Assembly: GCA_964624145.1 (NCBI GenBank) | Contig: CAZUXT010000007.1 | Span: 1-64,000 of the forward strand | Direction of reading: 5' to 3' | Length of the DNA stretch: 64,000 nucleotides | Source: WJMT01 sp964624145 | GTDB lineage: Bacteria > Acidobacteriota > Aminicenantia > Aminicenantales > Aminicenantaceae | Shown here: piece after piece, positions 8,304-15,335 of the stretch | How positions within the stretch are numbered: the stretch's first letter is position 1 | How the letters are laid out: the number at the start of each line of letters is the position of its first letter | Notes under the pieces: generated by a model | Told to the model about the DNA's origin: nothing | Databases searched by the model: none | The model's input: only the letters and a program-made list of their open reading frames with translations | Position numbers and translations under genes: made by a program

Positions 8304-8777
8304 ATGGGTCTCAAAGAATATAAAAAGAAAAGAGATTTTAAAAAGACCACAGAACCTGATGGAGCTTCAGGGCCTAAGAAGAAGAAAAATCTCGTATATG
8401 TTATCCAGCGTCATGACGCTTCACATCTTCATTATGACCTGCGTATTGAAGAGAATGGTGTTTTGAAAAGCTGGGCTTTCCCTAAAGAACCTCCTATGAA
8501 ATATGGAATCAAAAGGCTTGCGGTTCAGACAGAAGACCATCCCCTGGGTTATGAAGATTTTGAAGGGACCATCCCGGAAGGGCAGTACGGTGCAGGCCAG
8601 GTTGAGATCTGGGATAAAGGCACTTATGTTCCCATTGAAAAAACTTCTGAGAAAAGAATTTTTATGCTATCAGGGGATAAGCTTCAGGGAGAGTACTGCC
8701 TTATAAAACTGAAACCAAAAAATTCTGAGGGCAAAAATTGGCTGTTTTTTAAAATGGAAGACAAAAAAGAGCCCTGA
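8304..8777 (+). CDS. Stand-alone LigD-type DNA 3'-phosphoesterase domain protein
   Basis: A 157-residue protein that is only the phosphoesterase (PE) domain of the non-homologous end-joining ligase LigD. It starts Met-Gly-Leu-Lys-Glu-Tyr-Lys-Lys-Lys-Arg-Asp-Phe, typical of these domains. It carries the catalytic His-Asp-Ala-Ser-His-Leu-His-Tyr-Asp-Leu-Arg block near residue 38, a His-Pro-Leu near 75 and a Pro-Glu-Gly-Gln-Tyr-Gly-Ala-Gly segment. Such enzymes remove 3'-phosphates and ribonucleotides from DNA ends. No ligase or Ku gene is in the window. The ATG at 8289 was rejected because it falls in the -10 box. Confidence 0.87.
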   Translation: MGLKEYKKKRDFKKTTEPDGASGPKKKKNLVYVIQRHDASHLHYDLRIEENGVLKSWAFPKEPPMKYGIKRLAVQTEDHPLGYEDFEGTIPEGQYGAGQVEIWDKGTYVPIEKTSEKRIFMLSGDKLQGEYCLIKLKPKNSEGKNWLFFKMEDKKEP

Positions 8778-8785
8778 CCTGTCCG

Positions 8786-9265
8786 TTAATACTCTTCCAA
8801 ATGATTGAATTCAGCATCTTCCAGCCAGGTCTCTGGTCTGGAAACAAAATTGATAATGTTTTCCAGCAGGAAATAGTGCCGTTTTTCTTCCTCGGCTATC
8901 TTTAAAAACAAGTCCTTCTGGTCAGGCTCATCCACTTCAGAAGCCTTTTTCTCATAAAATTCCTGGCTTTTCTTCTCAATGTCTTGAGCTTTTCGGTACA
9001 TATCTTTCTGTCCTATATCCGGATCTACCTTTTCCCCTCTCATATCTGTAAAGATATTTTTGCTCTTCTTTAAGATATCTGTCTCATGCATGGAGACCTT
9101 TGTTTTTTCAGACATGGATTTGAAAATGTTGAAGTGTTTCACTTCATCATCAGCCAGCATGGTGAGTATGCTTTTAAGCCCGGGATGATTGATTTTTTTT
9201 GATAATTCACGGTAGTATTTTTCTCCGTCTTTTTCCATCTTCATGGCGTATTCAAAAATATCCAT
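8786..9265 (-). CDS. Rubrerythrin/ferritin-like di-iron protein
   Basis: A 159-residue four-helix-bundle protein with the Glu and Glu-x2-His pattern of a di-iron site: Glu in Lys-Asp-Gly-Glu-Lys-Tyr-Tyr near 15, Asp-Asp-Glu-Val-Lys-His near 45, Glu-Lys-Lys-Ser-Gln-Glu-Phe-Tyr near 105 and Glu-Glu-Glu-Lys-Arg-His near 135. It lacks a rubredoxin-like Cys4 domain, so it is a short ferritin-like member. Such proteins handle peroxide or iron. The start at 9265 has AAGGA upstream; an open frame continues 5' without a better start. It is divergent from the Ni-SOD gene, which suits an oxidative-stress role. Confidence 0.85.
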   Translation of the reverse strand: MDIFEYAMKMEKDGEKYYRELSKKINHPGLKSILTMLADDEVKHFNIFKSMSEKTKVSMHETDILKKSKNIFTDMRGEKVDPDIGQKDMYRKAQDIEKKSQEFYEKKASEVDEPDQKDLFLKIAEEEKRHYFLLENIINFVSRPETWLEDAEFNHLEEY

Positions 9266-9360
9266 TTTGATATTCCTTTGGATGAAATATTTTGTTTTGC
9301 TTACATAACTTCTTGCTAAAGATATAGTAACAAAAACGGAAAAAGAGAGCAAAAATACAT

Positions 9361-9389
9361 TTTAACTTATTCATTGTATTTGCTATAGT
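9361..9389 (+). promoter_or_regulatory. Putative promoter of the Ni-SOD gene
   Basis: TTTAAC at 9361-9366, a 17-base spacer and TATAGT at 9384-9389 (5/6 to the -10 consensus). It places the transcript start near 9396, downstream of the ATG at 9390, which supports the start at 9441. Confidence 0.42.
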
Positions 9390-9440
9390 ATGAAGGCAGG
9401 ATCCATAAAAAAATCTGGTAAAAAAATAGGGGAGAATAAA

Positions 9441-10063
9441 ATGAAAAAAATGTATTCAATGGTTCTATGCATGGTGTTTCTGTTTTTTTTAAAATCCGTT
9501 GTATTTCCTCACTGTGAGATTCCGTGCGGGATATATAATGATGAAATGCGCTTTGAAATGATCATGGAACACATACAAACCATAGAAAAAGCTATAAACG
9601 AAATACAACATCTCTCAAATGAAACAGCTTCTCTTAATTACAATCAATTAGTGAGATGGATCACCAATAAGGAACACCATGCNNNNNNNNNNNNNNNNNN
9701 NNNNNNNNNNNNNNNNNNNNNNNNNNNNNNNNNNNNNNNNNNNNNNNNNNNNNNNNNNNNNNNNNNNNNNNNNNNNNNNNNNCTTCTCTTAATTACAATC
9801 AATTAGTGAGATGGATCACCAATAAGGAACACCATGCAGAGGAAATACAGCATATCATAAGTCAATATTTTTTAACTCAACGCATAAAAATGAATGAGAA
9901 GAAAGAACCTGAAGCACAACAAATATATATGAATCAGTTATCATTGTGTCATAAAATACTGGTACTCTCGATGAAGACCAAGCAGAGTCTGGAACTCTCA
10001 AATGTAGAGGAACTCAAAAAGACCGTAGTTGAATTCAAGAGCTCATATCTGGATTCCAAATAA
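9441..10063 (+). CDS. sodN: Nickel superoxide dismutase with export signal (interrupted by assembly gap)
   Basis: After the duplicated gap flanks are merged, the reading frame is continuous and encodes 155 residues. Residues 1-23 look like a signal peptide (Lys-Lys, then a hydrophobic core). Residue 24 is followed by the Ni-hook His-Cys-Glu-Ile-Pro-Cys-Gly-Ile-Tyr, giving His1, Cys2, Cys6 and Tyr9 of mature Ni-SOD at residues 24, 25, 29 and 32. The rest is the helical body. The enzyme dismutates superoxide using nickel bound to the free amino group of His1, so cleavage just before His24 is required. The start at 9441 has AGGGGAG six bases upstream; the earlier ATG at 9390 has none. A nitroreductase gene follows by 20 bases. 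Confidence 0.9.
9628..9682 (+). repeat. Left copy of 55-bp duplicated contig end
   Basis: These 55 bases directly before the N-run are repeated exactly at 9783-9837. The copies are the shared ends of two contigs that were scaffolded without merging, not a biological repeat. Confidence 0.93.
9683..9782. other. Assembly gap (100 N) inside sodN
   Basis: Exactly 100 N, a placeholder size. Since both sides carry the same 55 bases, the true gap is negative: collapsing 155 bases restores the frame (9651 and 9806 fall on the same codon position). Confidence 0.95.
9783..9837 (+). repeat. Right copy of 55-bp duplicated contig end
   Basis: Exact copy of 9628-9682 directly after the N-run. The odd length of 55 suggests a k-mer overlap left by a de Bruijn assembler. 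Confidence 0.93.
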
Positions 10064-10083
10064 AAAATCAAAAGGATGGACTC

Positions 10084-10653
10084 ATGAATGTCAATCAAGC
10101 CATTCAAAAAAGGAGAGCCTTTCGTTCTTTAACACATGTTGAAATAAGTAAAAAAACAATCAATCACTTAGCAGAAAGCGCTCGACTCGCTCCCTCATGC
10201 TTTAACAATCAGCCCTGGCGGTTTGTTTTTGTCTCTGAGCCTAGCACTCTTAAAAAGATGCACTCGGCCCTCTCCGAAGGAAATGAGTGGGCTCAGTCAG
10301 CATCCATGATCATTGCTGTATTCAGTAAAAAAGAAGATGACTGTATTATCAGAGATAGGGAATACCATCTATTTGATTTGGGGATGAGTGTGGGATTTCT
10401 TATTTTAAGAGCCACAGAGCTCGGACTGGTCGCTCATCCTATTGCAGGCTTCAGCCCCAAAAAAACAAAGGAGATACTTGGTATCCCTGAGCCATATCAG
10501 GTTATAACGCTGATTATAGTTGGAAAGCACGCACAAAAAATCAATCCGGTTCTATCTGATAAGCAGAGAAGAGATGAAAAAAAACGGCCGTTGCGAAAGA
10601 ATCTGCCCGAGTTTATTTTTTACAACCATGTTTCAAAAGGAACTCCTTCTTAA
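10084..10653 (+). CDS. Nitroreductase-family flavoprotein
   Basis: A 189-residue protein of the FMN-dependent nitroreductase fold. It starts with Ala-Ile-Gln-Lys-Arg-Arg-Ala-Phe-Arg (FMN phosphate contact), has Ala-Pro-Ser-Cys-Phe-Asn-Asn-Gln-Pro-Trp near residue 38, and a C-terminal Ile-Val-Gly-Lys with basic residues. The family reduces nitro compounds, quinones or other electrophiles with NAD(P)H, and the true substrate is unknown. AAAGGA precedes the start. The gene is 20 bases after sodN on the same strand, so the two probably share a transcript in a stress-response unit. It converges with the glycosyltransferase gene after about 20 bases. Confidence 0.85.
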   Translation: MNVNQAIQKRRAFRSLTHVEISKKTINHLAESARLAPSCFNNQPWRFVFVSEPSTLKKMHSALSEGNEWAQSASMIIAVFSKKEDDCIIRDREYHLFDLGMSVGFLILRATELGLVAHPIAGFSPKKTKEILGIPEPYQVITLIIVGKHAQKINPVLSDKQRRDEKKRPLRKNLPEFIFYNHVSKGTPS

Positions 10654-10673
10654 TTTTGCCTTTCAGATTTTTA

Positions 10674-11795
10674 TCAAATAGTTTTATATATATTTTCCGT
10701 CTCTTTGACGACCTTATCCCAGGTAGGTCTTTGGCTCAGCTGAGCTTTTGCTTTTACACCAAGTATTTTTATATTCTCGGTCTCTGACAAGAGCGATTCT
10801 AACGTGGATGTAAGGTCATCAGGATCTTTTGAATCAAAAAAAGCGCCATTAACTCTGTTATTGATCATTTCTCTGTGTGGGAGAATATCACTGACGAGGC
10901 AGCACAATCCATAACTCATGGCTTCCAGGAGAACAATGGGAAATCCCTCTAAATAAGAAGGAAGGACAAAAATAAGGGCGGAGCTCAAAAGCTCTGCTTT
11001 TTCTTTTCCCGTGACATACCCTGTGTATATGATATCCGGATTATTTTCGCTGAGAATTTTTAGTTTTTTTATATAGCCTTTTGTTGCACTTGAACCACCG
11101 GCAATGACCAGTTTCATGTCCTTTAAAAGCTCTGTATTTTTCTTAAGCCGGAGGAATGACCTTATAATCCAATCAACCCTTTTTTCGGGGGAAAGGCGGC
11201 CCATGAATAATATATAGTCTTTTCTGCTTAGATTGTATTTTCGTTTGATTATATCCGGCTCTGCAAACTCAGGCACAGATATCCCATGAGGAATATGAAC
11301 AGTCTTTTTTTGATAATGGCTTTTAAAATAATCTTTGAGTTCCTTTGAGACGACAATAGTCTTTTCCGGAATACTCACGGATATCAGCTCTCCGATTTTA
11401 AGAAAAAATTTAGAGAAAATTCCCCATTTTTCTGAATCCCAGTCAAGTCTGTGAACCGTTGATATAATATTTTTATTGAAGATATATGGGATTATGGAAA
11501 AAAATGAAGGTCCTATGGCATGATAATGAATGATATCCACTCCTTTGAATAGAGCGTGGATGGAACAAAGAAAGCTATGGAGTGAAGCATCTATATGCTT
11601 TGTCTTGAATGTAGGGACATGAATAAGCGTCACTCCTTTATAGCTTTTAAGTCCTTTTTTTGTATACCAGGGCCTTACATAGACTCTAACATCATGTCCA
11701 AGACGGGCTAGCCCTCTGGCTAATTCATCAACATGATACTCCACTCCACCGAAAGTCACTGGAATTCCTTTTTGGCCGATAAACGCTATTTTCAT
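10674..11795 (-). CDS. GT4-family glycosyltransferase
   Basis: A 373-residue GT-B glycosyltransferase. The N-terminal domain starts Met-Lys-Ile-Ala-Phe-Ile-Gly-Gln-Lys-Gly-Ile-Pro and Gly-Gly-Val-Glu-Tyr-His-Val, as in rhamnosyl/glycosyl transferases of surface-polysaccharide loci. The C-terminal domain has Met-Gly-Arg-Leu-Ser-Pro-Glu-Lys-Arg near 195 and the nucleotide-sugar-binding Glu-x7-Glu motif (Glu-Gly-Phe-Pro-Ile-Val-Leu-Leu-Glu) near 285. It uses a nucleotide-activated sugar at the cytoplasmic membrane face. It is the last gene of a minus-strand operon, six bases after a radical SAM gene, without a clear ribosome site of its own. Confidence 0.9.
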   Translation of the reverse strand: MKIAFIGQKGIPVTFGGVEYHVDELARGLARLGHDVRVYVRPWYTKKGLKSYKGVTLIHVPTFKTKHIDASLHSFLCSIHALFKGVDIIHYHAIGPSFFSIIPYIFNKNIISTVHRLDWDSEKWGIFSKFFLKIGELISVSIPEKTIVVSKELKDYFKSHYQKKTVHIPHGISVPEFAEPDIIKRKYNLSRKDYILFMGRLSPEKRVDWIIRSFLRLKKNTELLKDMKLVIAGGSSATKGYIKKLKILSENNPDIIYTGYVTGKEKAELLSSALIFVLPSYLEGFPIVLLEAMSYGLCCLVSDILPHREMINNRVNGAFFDSKDPDDLTSTLESLLSETENIKILGVKAKAQLSQRPTWDKVVKETENIYKTI

Positions 11796-11801
11796 GACAG
11801 G

Positions 11802-12776
11802 CTATCCAAATAAGCTCAATGACTTGTTTTTAATGACCCATAGGGTTGGTTTTAAAGGAAATCTTTTAATAGCCGGACTTGCAGTGCCAATCATCCAGCA
11901 ATTTTTTGAACAGTTCTTGACAGAGTTTCTTATCTCTTTTGCTTTTTGAGAACTCCATATCTCATCAAAAGAGGAGTTGTGCAGATTTCCGAAACTGTCT
12001 ATCCAAATGCTTTGTTCCATTCCATTACACGGCCTGACTTCTCCCCAGGGATCCAGAAAGAACATATCAGTTCCGGCTGTACAAGGAAGTAATCGCTCCC
12101 TTCCTAACACATAATTTATCAGACCTTTGTTAAAATAGGCTCTGTACCAGGTCTTGATGTTCCAGGTTTTCAACTGCTCTACCACTATTTTTTCGAATTG
12201 ATTTATGACATGATTTTTGTTTTTTATCTCATTGTCGTATTTATGAAAGTAATACGAGTTGTGAACAACCGCTGTGGCGAATTCGACGTTATGTTTTTTT
12301 GACAGGTGGTACAGATCCGTTAAATCATCAGCATTTTCATCAGAAACCGTTACAGCAATACCGATATCTTTTGATCCCAGCTTCTTGAGCTCTAATAAGG
12401 TTCGGAGACCGCGGTCAAAGCTGTTTTTTAATCCGCGTAAATAGTCGTTTTTTTCAGCAAGTCCTTCCAAGCTGATCCTAATCCCTATGTTTTTGTTTTG
12501 TTTTGCTGCGGACAGAATCCTGTCTGTGAGGTATCCGTTTGTGGATATCACTATCCTGTCGGATTTTTTATTCAGTATCCCAATGATATCGTCAATATCC
12601 TCCCGGATAAACGGTTCTCCCCCTGTTATGTTACAGAAAGAAAGAGCTGGAAGTTTCTCCAGAAGTGAGGGCTTGAACTCTTCCTTCTCTGAGGTGGGAT
12701 TCTTCCATATAAAGCACATTTTACATCTGTTCATGCATCTGTATGTCGTAATTATGGAGGCTTCGATTTTTTTCAT
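11802..12776 (-). CDS. Radical SAM protein with SPASM-like C terminus
   Basis: A 324-residue radical SAM enzyme with the cluster motif Cys14-x3-Cys18-x2-Cys21 and a Gly-Gly-Glu-Pro SAM-contact motif near residue 54. The C-terminal part has extra cysteines (Leu-Pro-Cys-Thr near 227, Arg-Pro-Cys-Asn near 245 and Cys-x3-Cys near 288), which resemble a SPASM/twitch domain for auxiliary Fe-S clusters. Such enzymes modify peptides, sugars or other molecules. Its place between two glycosyltransferase genes suggests a modification of a sugar or glycan carrier (inference). The start is directly next to the stop of the upstream gene. Confidence 0.9.
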   Translation of the reverse strand: MKKIEASIITTYRCMNRCKMCFIWKNPTSEKEEFKPSLLEKLPALSFCNITGGEPFIREDIDDIIGILNKKSDRIVISTNGYLTDRILSAAKQNKNIGIRISLEGLAEKNDYLRGLKNSFDRGLRTLLELKKLGSKDIGIAVTVSDENADDLTDLYHLSKKHNVEFATAVVHNSYYFHKYDNEIKNKNHVINQFEKIVVEQLKTWNIKTWYRAYFNKGLINYVLGRERLLPCTAGTDMFFLDPWGEVRPCNGMEQSIWIDSFGNLHNSSFDEIWSSQKAKEIRNSVKNCSKNCWMIGTASPAIKRFPLKPTLWVIKNKSLSLFG

Positions 12777-13994
12777 TTAATGAGAAATTTTTTCATAGAT
12801 GCTGAATAATCTGTTATAAAAGTTTGCCGGATTCAGCTTTGTTTCAGCCAACTTTCTTGCCTTTTTGCCCATTTCCCGTATTTTATCAGGATTATTGAGA
12901 AAATAGAGAATATGGCTTCTCAGTTCATCTTCATTTCCGGGCTGAAATGTCAACCCGGTCTCATAATCTACCAAAAGTTCAGGAATGCCTCCAATTCTTG
13001 AACCAATAACCGGTTTGCCTGATGCAAATGCCTCCGTAACAGCATACGGGCTGTTTTCATACCATTCAGAAGGCACGACCACGAACATGGCCTTTTTTAG
13101 GAACTCCATTATTTTCTCTTTCCCGGAATGACCGTAAAAAGTCACATTATTCAATTGTTCCTTTTGTTTGATTTTTTTCAACTCATGTTCAAGAGGTCCT
13201 TTTCCGTGAATCTGGCAGTCGGCATCAATACCTTTAACAGCTTTTAATAAGGTATGAAGCCCCTTTTCATATGACAATCTCCCGAAGTACATTAATGTCT
13301 TTTTATCCCATTCATAAGAACATCTGAACTCATCCGGAAAAATGGGATTGGGTAAATAGGAGATGCTCCTTGAAAAACCCATTTTCCTTAACTTGCCAAT
13401 AAGAAATTGGCTCGGGCTTATAAATACATCTACGAGATCATAGATATGCATGACATTATGGTGGATAGACATCTCAAGAGTGTTCAACAGGCTTTTCAAA
13501 TAAGAATCTTTTGTGCATTTATTTAAAAAACAATGATAGAATTTTTTTTGGGAACATCGTTCACAAATTTTTCCCCTTAAAAACAACGTATAGACTGGAC
13601 ATACCATTTTATAGTCATGAAGTGTCATCACAGAAGGTATATTTTCATTTTTCAATACGGTCAGGATGGACGGGGATATCTGCGAATGTATGTTATGGAG
13701 ATGGACTATATCCGGACGTTCATCTTTTATAAGTTTTTTTATTTTCTTTTTCGCATCAATTGAGTAGATCAAATGGGCAGCTCCTGTTATTTTTTCCATT
13801 AAAGAAAGAGGATGGGTGAAATCGATGTGTTTTGTAAAATATTCTGAAGAGGAAGAATCAAAGTTATTCGGATTTGCCATGGAAAAATAAATGACCTTAT
13901 GACCGTTTCTGGTAAGAATTCTGGCTGTGTCAAAAAAAGATCTCTCTGTTCCTCCTTTTAGGAAAAAGAATTTATTGACTAAAAGTACTTTCAT
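12777..13994 (-). CDS. GT4-family glycosyltransferase
   Basis: A 405-residue GT-B enzyme. The N-terminal domain starts Lys-Val-Leu-Leu-Val-Asn-Lys-Phe-Phe-Phe-Leu-Lys-Gly-Gly and includes His-Leu-His-Asn-Ile-His and Leu-His-Asp-Tyr-Lys, common in this group. It has an insert of four cysteines around residues 138-158 (Cys-Glu-Arg-Cys, then Cys-Phe-Leu-Asn-Lys-Cys). Cysteines at this place recur in some GT4 enzymes that act on surface polysaccharides. The C-terminal domain has Gly-Arg-Leu-Ser-Tyr-Glu-Lys-Gly and the Glu-x7-Glu motif near 315. The start overlaps the pyruvyl-transferase stop by four bases. Confidence 0.9.
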   Translation of the reverse strand: MKVLLVNKFFFLKGGTERSFFDTARILTRNGHKVIYFSMANPNNFDSSSSEYFTKHIDFTHPLSLMEKITGAAHLIYSIDAKKKIKKLIKDERPDIVHLHNIHSQISPSILTVLKNENIPSVMTLHDYKMVCPVYTLFLRGKICERCSQKKFYHCFLNKCTKDSYLKSLLNTLEMSIHHNVMHIYDLVDVFISPSQFLIGKLRKMGFSRSISYLPNPIFPDEFRCSYEWDKKTLMYFGRLSYEKGLHTLLKAVKGIDADCQIHGKGPLEHELKKIKQKEQLNNVTFYGHSGKEKIMEFLKKAMFVVVPSEWYENSPYAVTEAFASGKPVIGSRIGGIPELLVDYETGLTFQPGNEDELRSHILYFLNNPDKIREMGKKARKLAETKLNPANFYNRLFSIYEKISH

Positions 13995-15250
13995 TGGATC
14001 TGAAACGGTTTTAGGGAATCTATAAGTCTGTCTTTAATTATGTTTCTCGTTATTATAAGCTTACTGTCTATCATCGAGCGGATTTCATCTTTGTTTTTCA
14101 GGGTATAAGCCACCATGCTTTTTATTTTTTTTGAATCGATTTTTTCTATATCCAAACAAAAATTTTCGAATCCCAGTTCTTTCATGATTCCTTTACTCTT
14201 GTGCTGGTAGGCAAAAGAAACAGCAGGAGTCCCTGCAACGAGTGCGAATAGAGCGGAATGAAGTCTTGTGGTTAAAGCAATATCTGCTCTGGACAACAGG
14301 TCAATGATAGCATAAGGAGAGGAATCATCTGGCAGGTCATGATAAAAAAGATGTGGTGCTGGAATATTTTTTTTCAGCCTTAAGAAGAGTGTTTTTGATA
14401 TCATTCGGTCGTCCTCAAAACTTCCGGGTCCCCTAGATTGAGGGAAAATAACAAAATTAGCCCCTTTGGAGTAATAATAATCGTGGCAGAATTTTTCCAA
14501 TTCTGCCAGATATTTTTTATGATAATCTTTTTTTTGCTTCTTTCCTGAGTCTGGAAAATCCCATTTTCTTAAGGTTAATGCGATAATGGGTCTCTTTTCT
14601 CCTTGCGCTGGACCTGCTGTGTTTTTAAGTGTTTTTTCCCTCAAGAGTAAAGCTGTGTCCGGACACAGCTCGATTTTCTTAAAATCTGCAGATTTTTTTA
14701 CGAGCTTTTTTGCCGATCGATATGAAATCATTTCTCTAGCAAATATTTTAATTGTTTTTTTATGCGATAGTAATCCGGACATCATGTTTGAAGCCATTCG
14801 ATTGTAAAAGGGGCCGATTGACTGGGGGAAAAATATGACAGGTCTTTTCAGGAGCAGTGCTATCCGAACATGAATATAATTCTGAAAAAACATAGGACCA
14901 GGGATCCATTTCCGGTTCGTCCAAAAATATCCTCCTCCCGAACTAATAATAAGGTCACATTTTTCAATTTTTCTTAAGAGTCTGATTTTGTTTTTGATTG
15001 AAAACAAACACTTCAGGGACTCAATAATCTGCGCCCTTTTTCCTTTGAATACACTCGGAGCAGGTAAAAGCGGAGGAAAAATTTCTGTAACAAGGTTCTT
15101 GTAAAACTTTTGATCAAGGGCAGGTGTCCTTGAGACCAGTGAGATGTCAGATTTCTTGAAATGGGTTTGAAGAAAATCGATCTGAGCCAGAAGGATTCCA
15201 GAATCACCTGAGTTTAATATTGAATGGGTGTTGATAATCAAAATAACCAT
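13991..15250 (-). CDS. Polysaccharide pyruvyl transferase-family protein
   Basis: A 419-residue member of the family that adds ketal pyruvate from phosphoenolpyruvate to sugars of exopolysaccharides and cell-wall polymers. Visible marks are the N-terminal Asn-Ser-Gly-Asp-Ser-Gly loop, Ser-Ser-Gly-Gly-Gly-Tyr-Phe-Trp near 105, Phe-Pro-Gln-Ser-Ile-Gly-Pro-Phe near 145 and the C-terminal Arg-Leu-His-Ser-Ala-Leu-Phe-Ala-Leu-Val-Ala-Gly-Thr-Pro. It is the first gene of the minus-strand glycan operon and overlaps the next gene. The divergent promoter region at 15301-15326 separates it from the plus-strand arm of the same locus. Confidence 0.88.
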   Translation of the reverse strand: MVILIINTHSILNSGDSGILLAQIDFLQTHFKKSDISLVSRTPALDQKFYKNLVTEIFPPLLPAPSVFKGKRAQIIESLKCLFSIKNKIRLLRKIEKCDLIISSGGGYFWTNRKWIPGPMFFQNYIHVRIALLLKRPVIFFPQSIGPFYNRMASNMMSGLLSHKKTIKIFAREMISYRSAKKLVKKSADFKKIELCPDTALLLREKTLKNTAGPAQGEKRPIIALTLRKWDFPDSGKKQKKDYHKKYLAELEKFCHDYYYSKGANFVIFPQSRGPGSFEDDRMISKTLFLRLKKNIPAPHLFYHDLPDDSSPYAIIDLLSRADIALTTRLHSALFALVAGTPAVSFAYQHKSKGIMKELGFENFCLDIEKIDSKKIKSMVAYTLKNKDEIRSMIDSKLIITRNIIKDRLIDSLKPFQIQ

Positions 15251-15300
15251 TTTTATTTTGCTTATTTGGGAAAATAATATCCTTTATATAAGGTGTTTCC

Positions 15301-15326
15301 CACTATATTTATAGTGTAGTATACTA
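15301..15326. promoter_or_regulatory. Palindromic divergent promoter/operator of the glycan-like locus
   Basis: Two adjacent perfect dyads: CACTATA-TT-TATAGTG at 15301-15316 and TAGTATACTA at 15317-15326. The second contains TATACT (15320-15325), a good plus-strand -10 box; because it is self-complementary, the same box reads on the minus strand. It lies between the two divergent gene sets and could coordinate both. Confidence 0.5.
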
Positions 15327-15335
15327 TGTATGACC

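Noticed and set aside
9390..9806. A long plus-strand reading frame running through the N gap
   Set aside because: It includes about 34 undefined residues and ends out of frame after the gap. It is an artefact of the unmerged contig overlap.
9628..9837. CRISPR-like or tandem direct repeat
   Set aside because: Only two exact copies that flank an N-run; this is a scaffold artefact.
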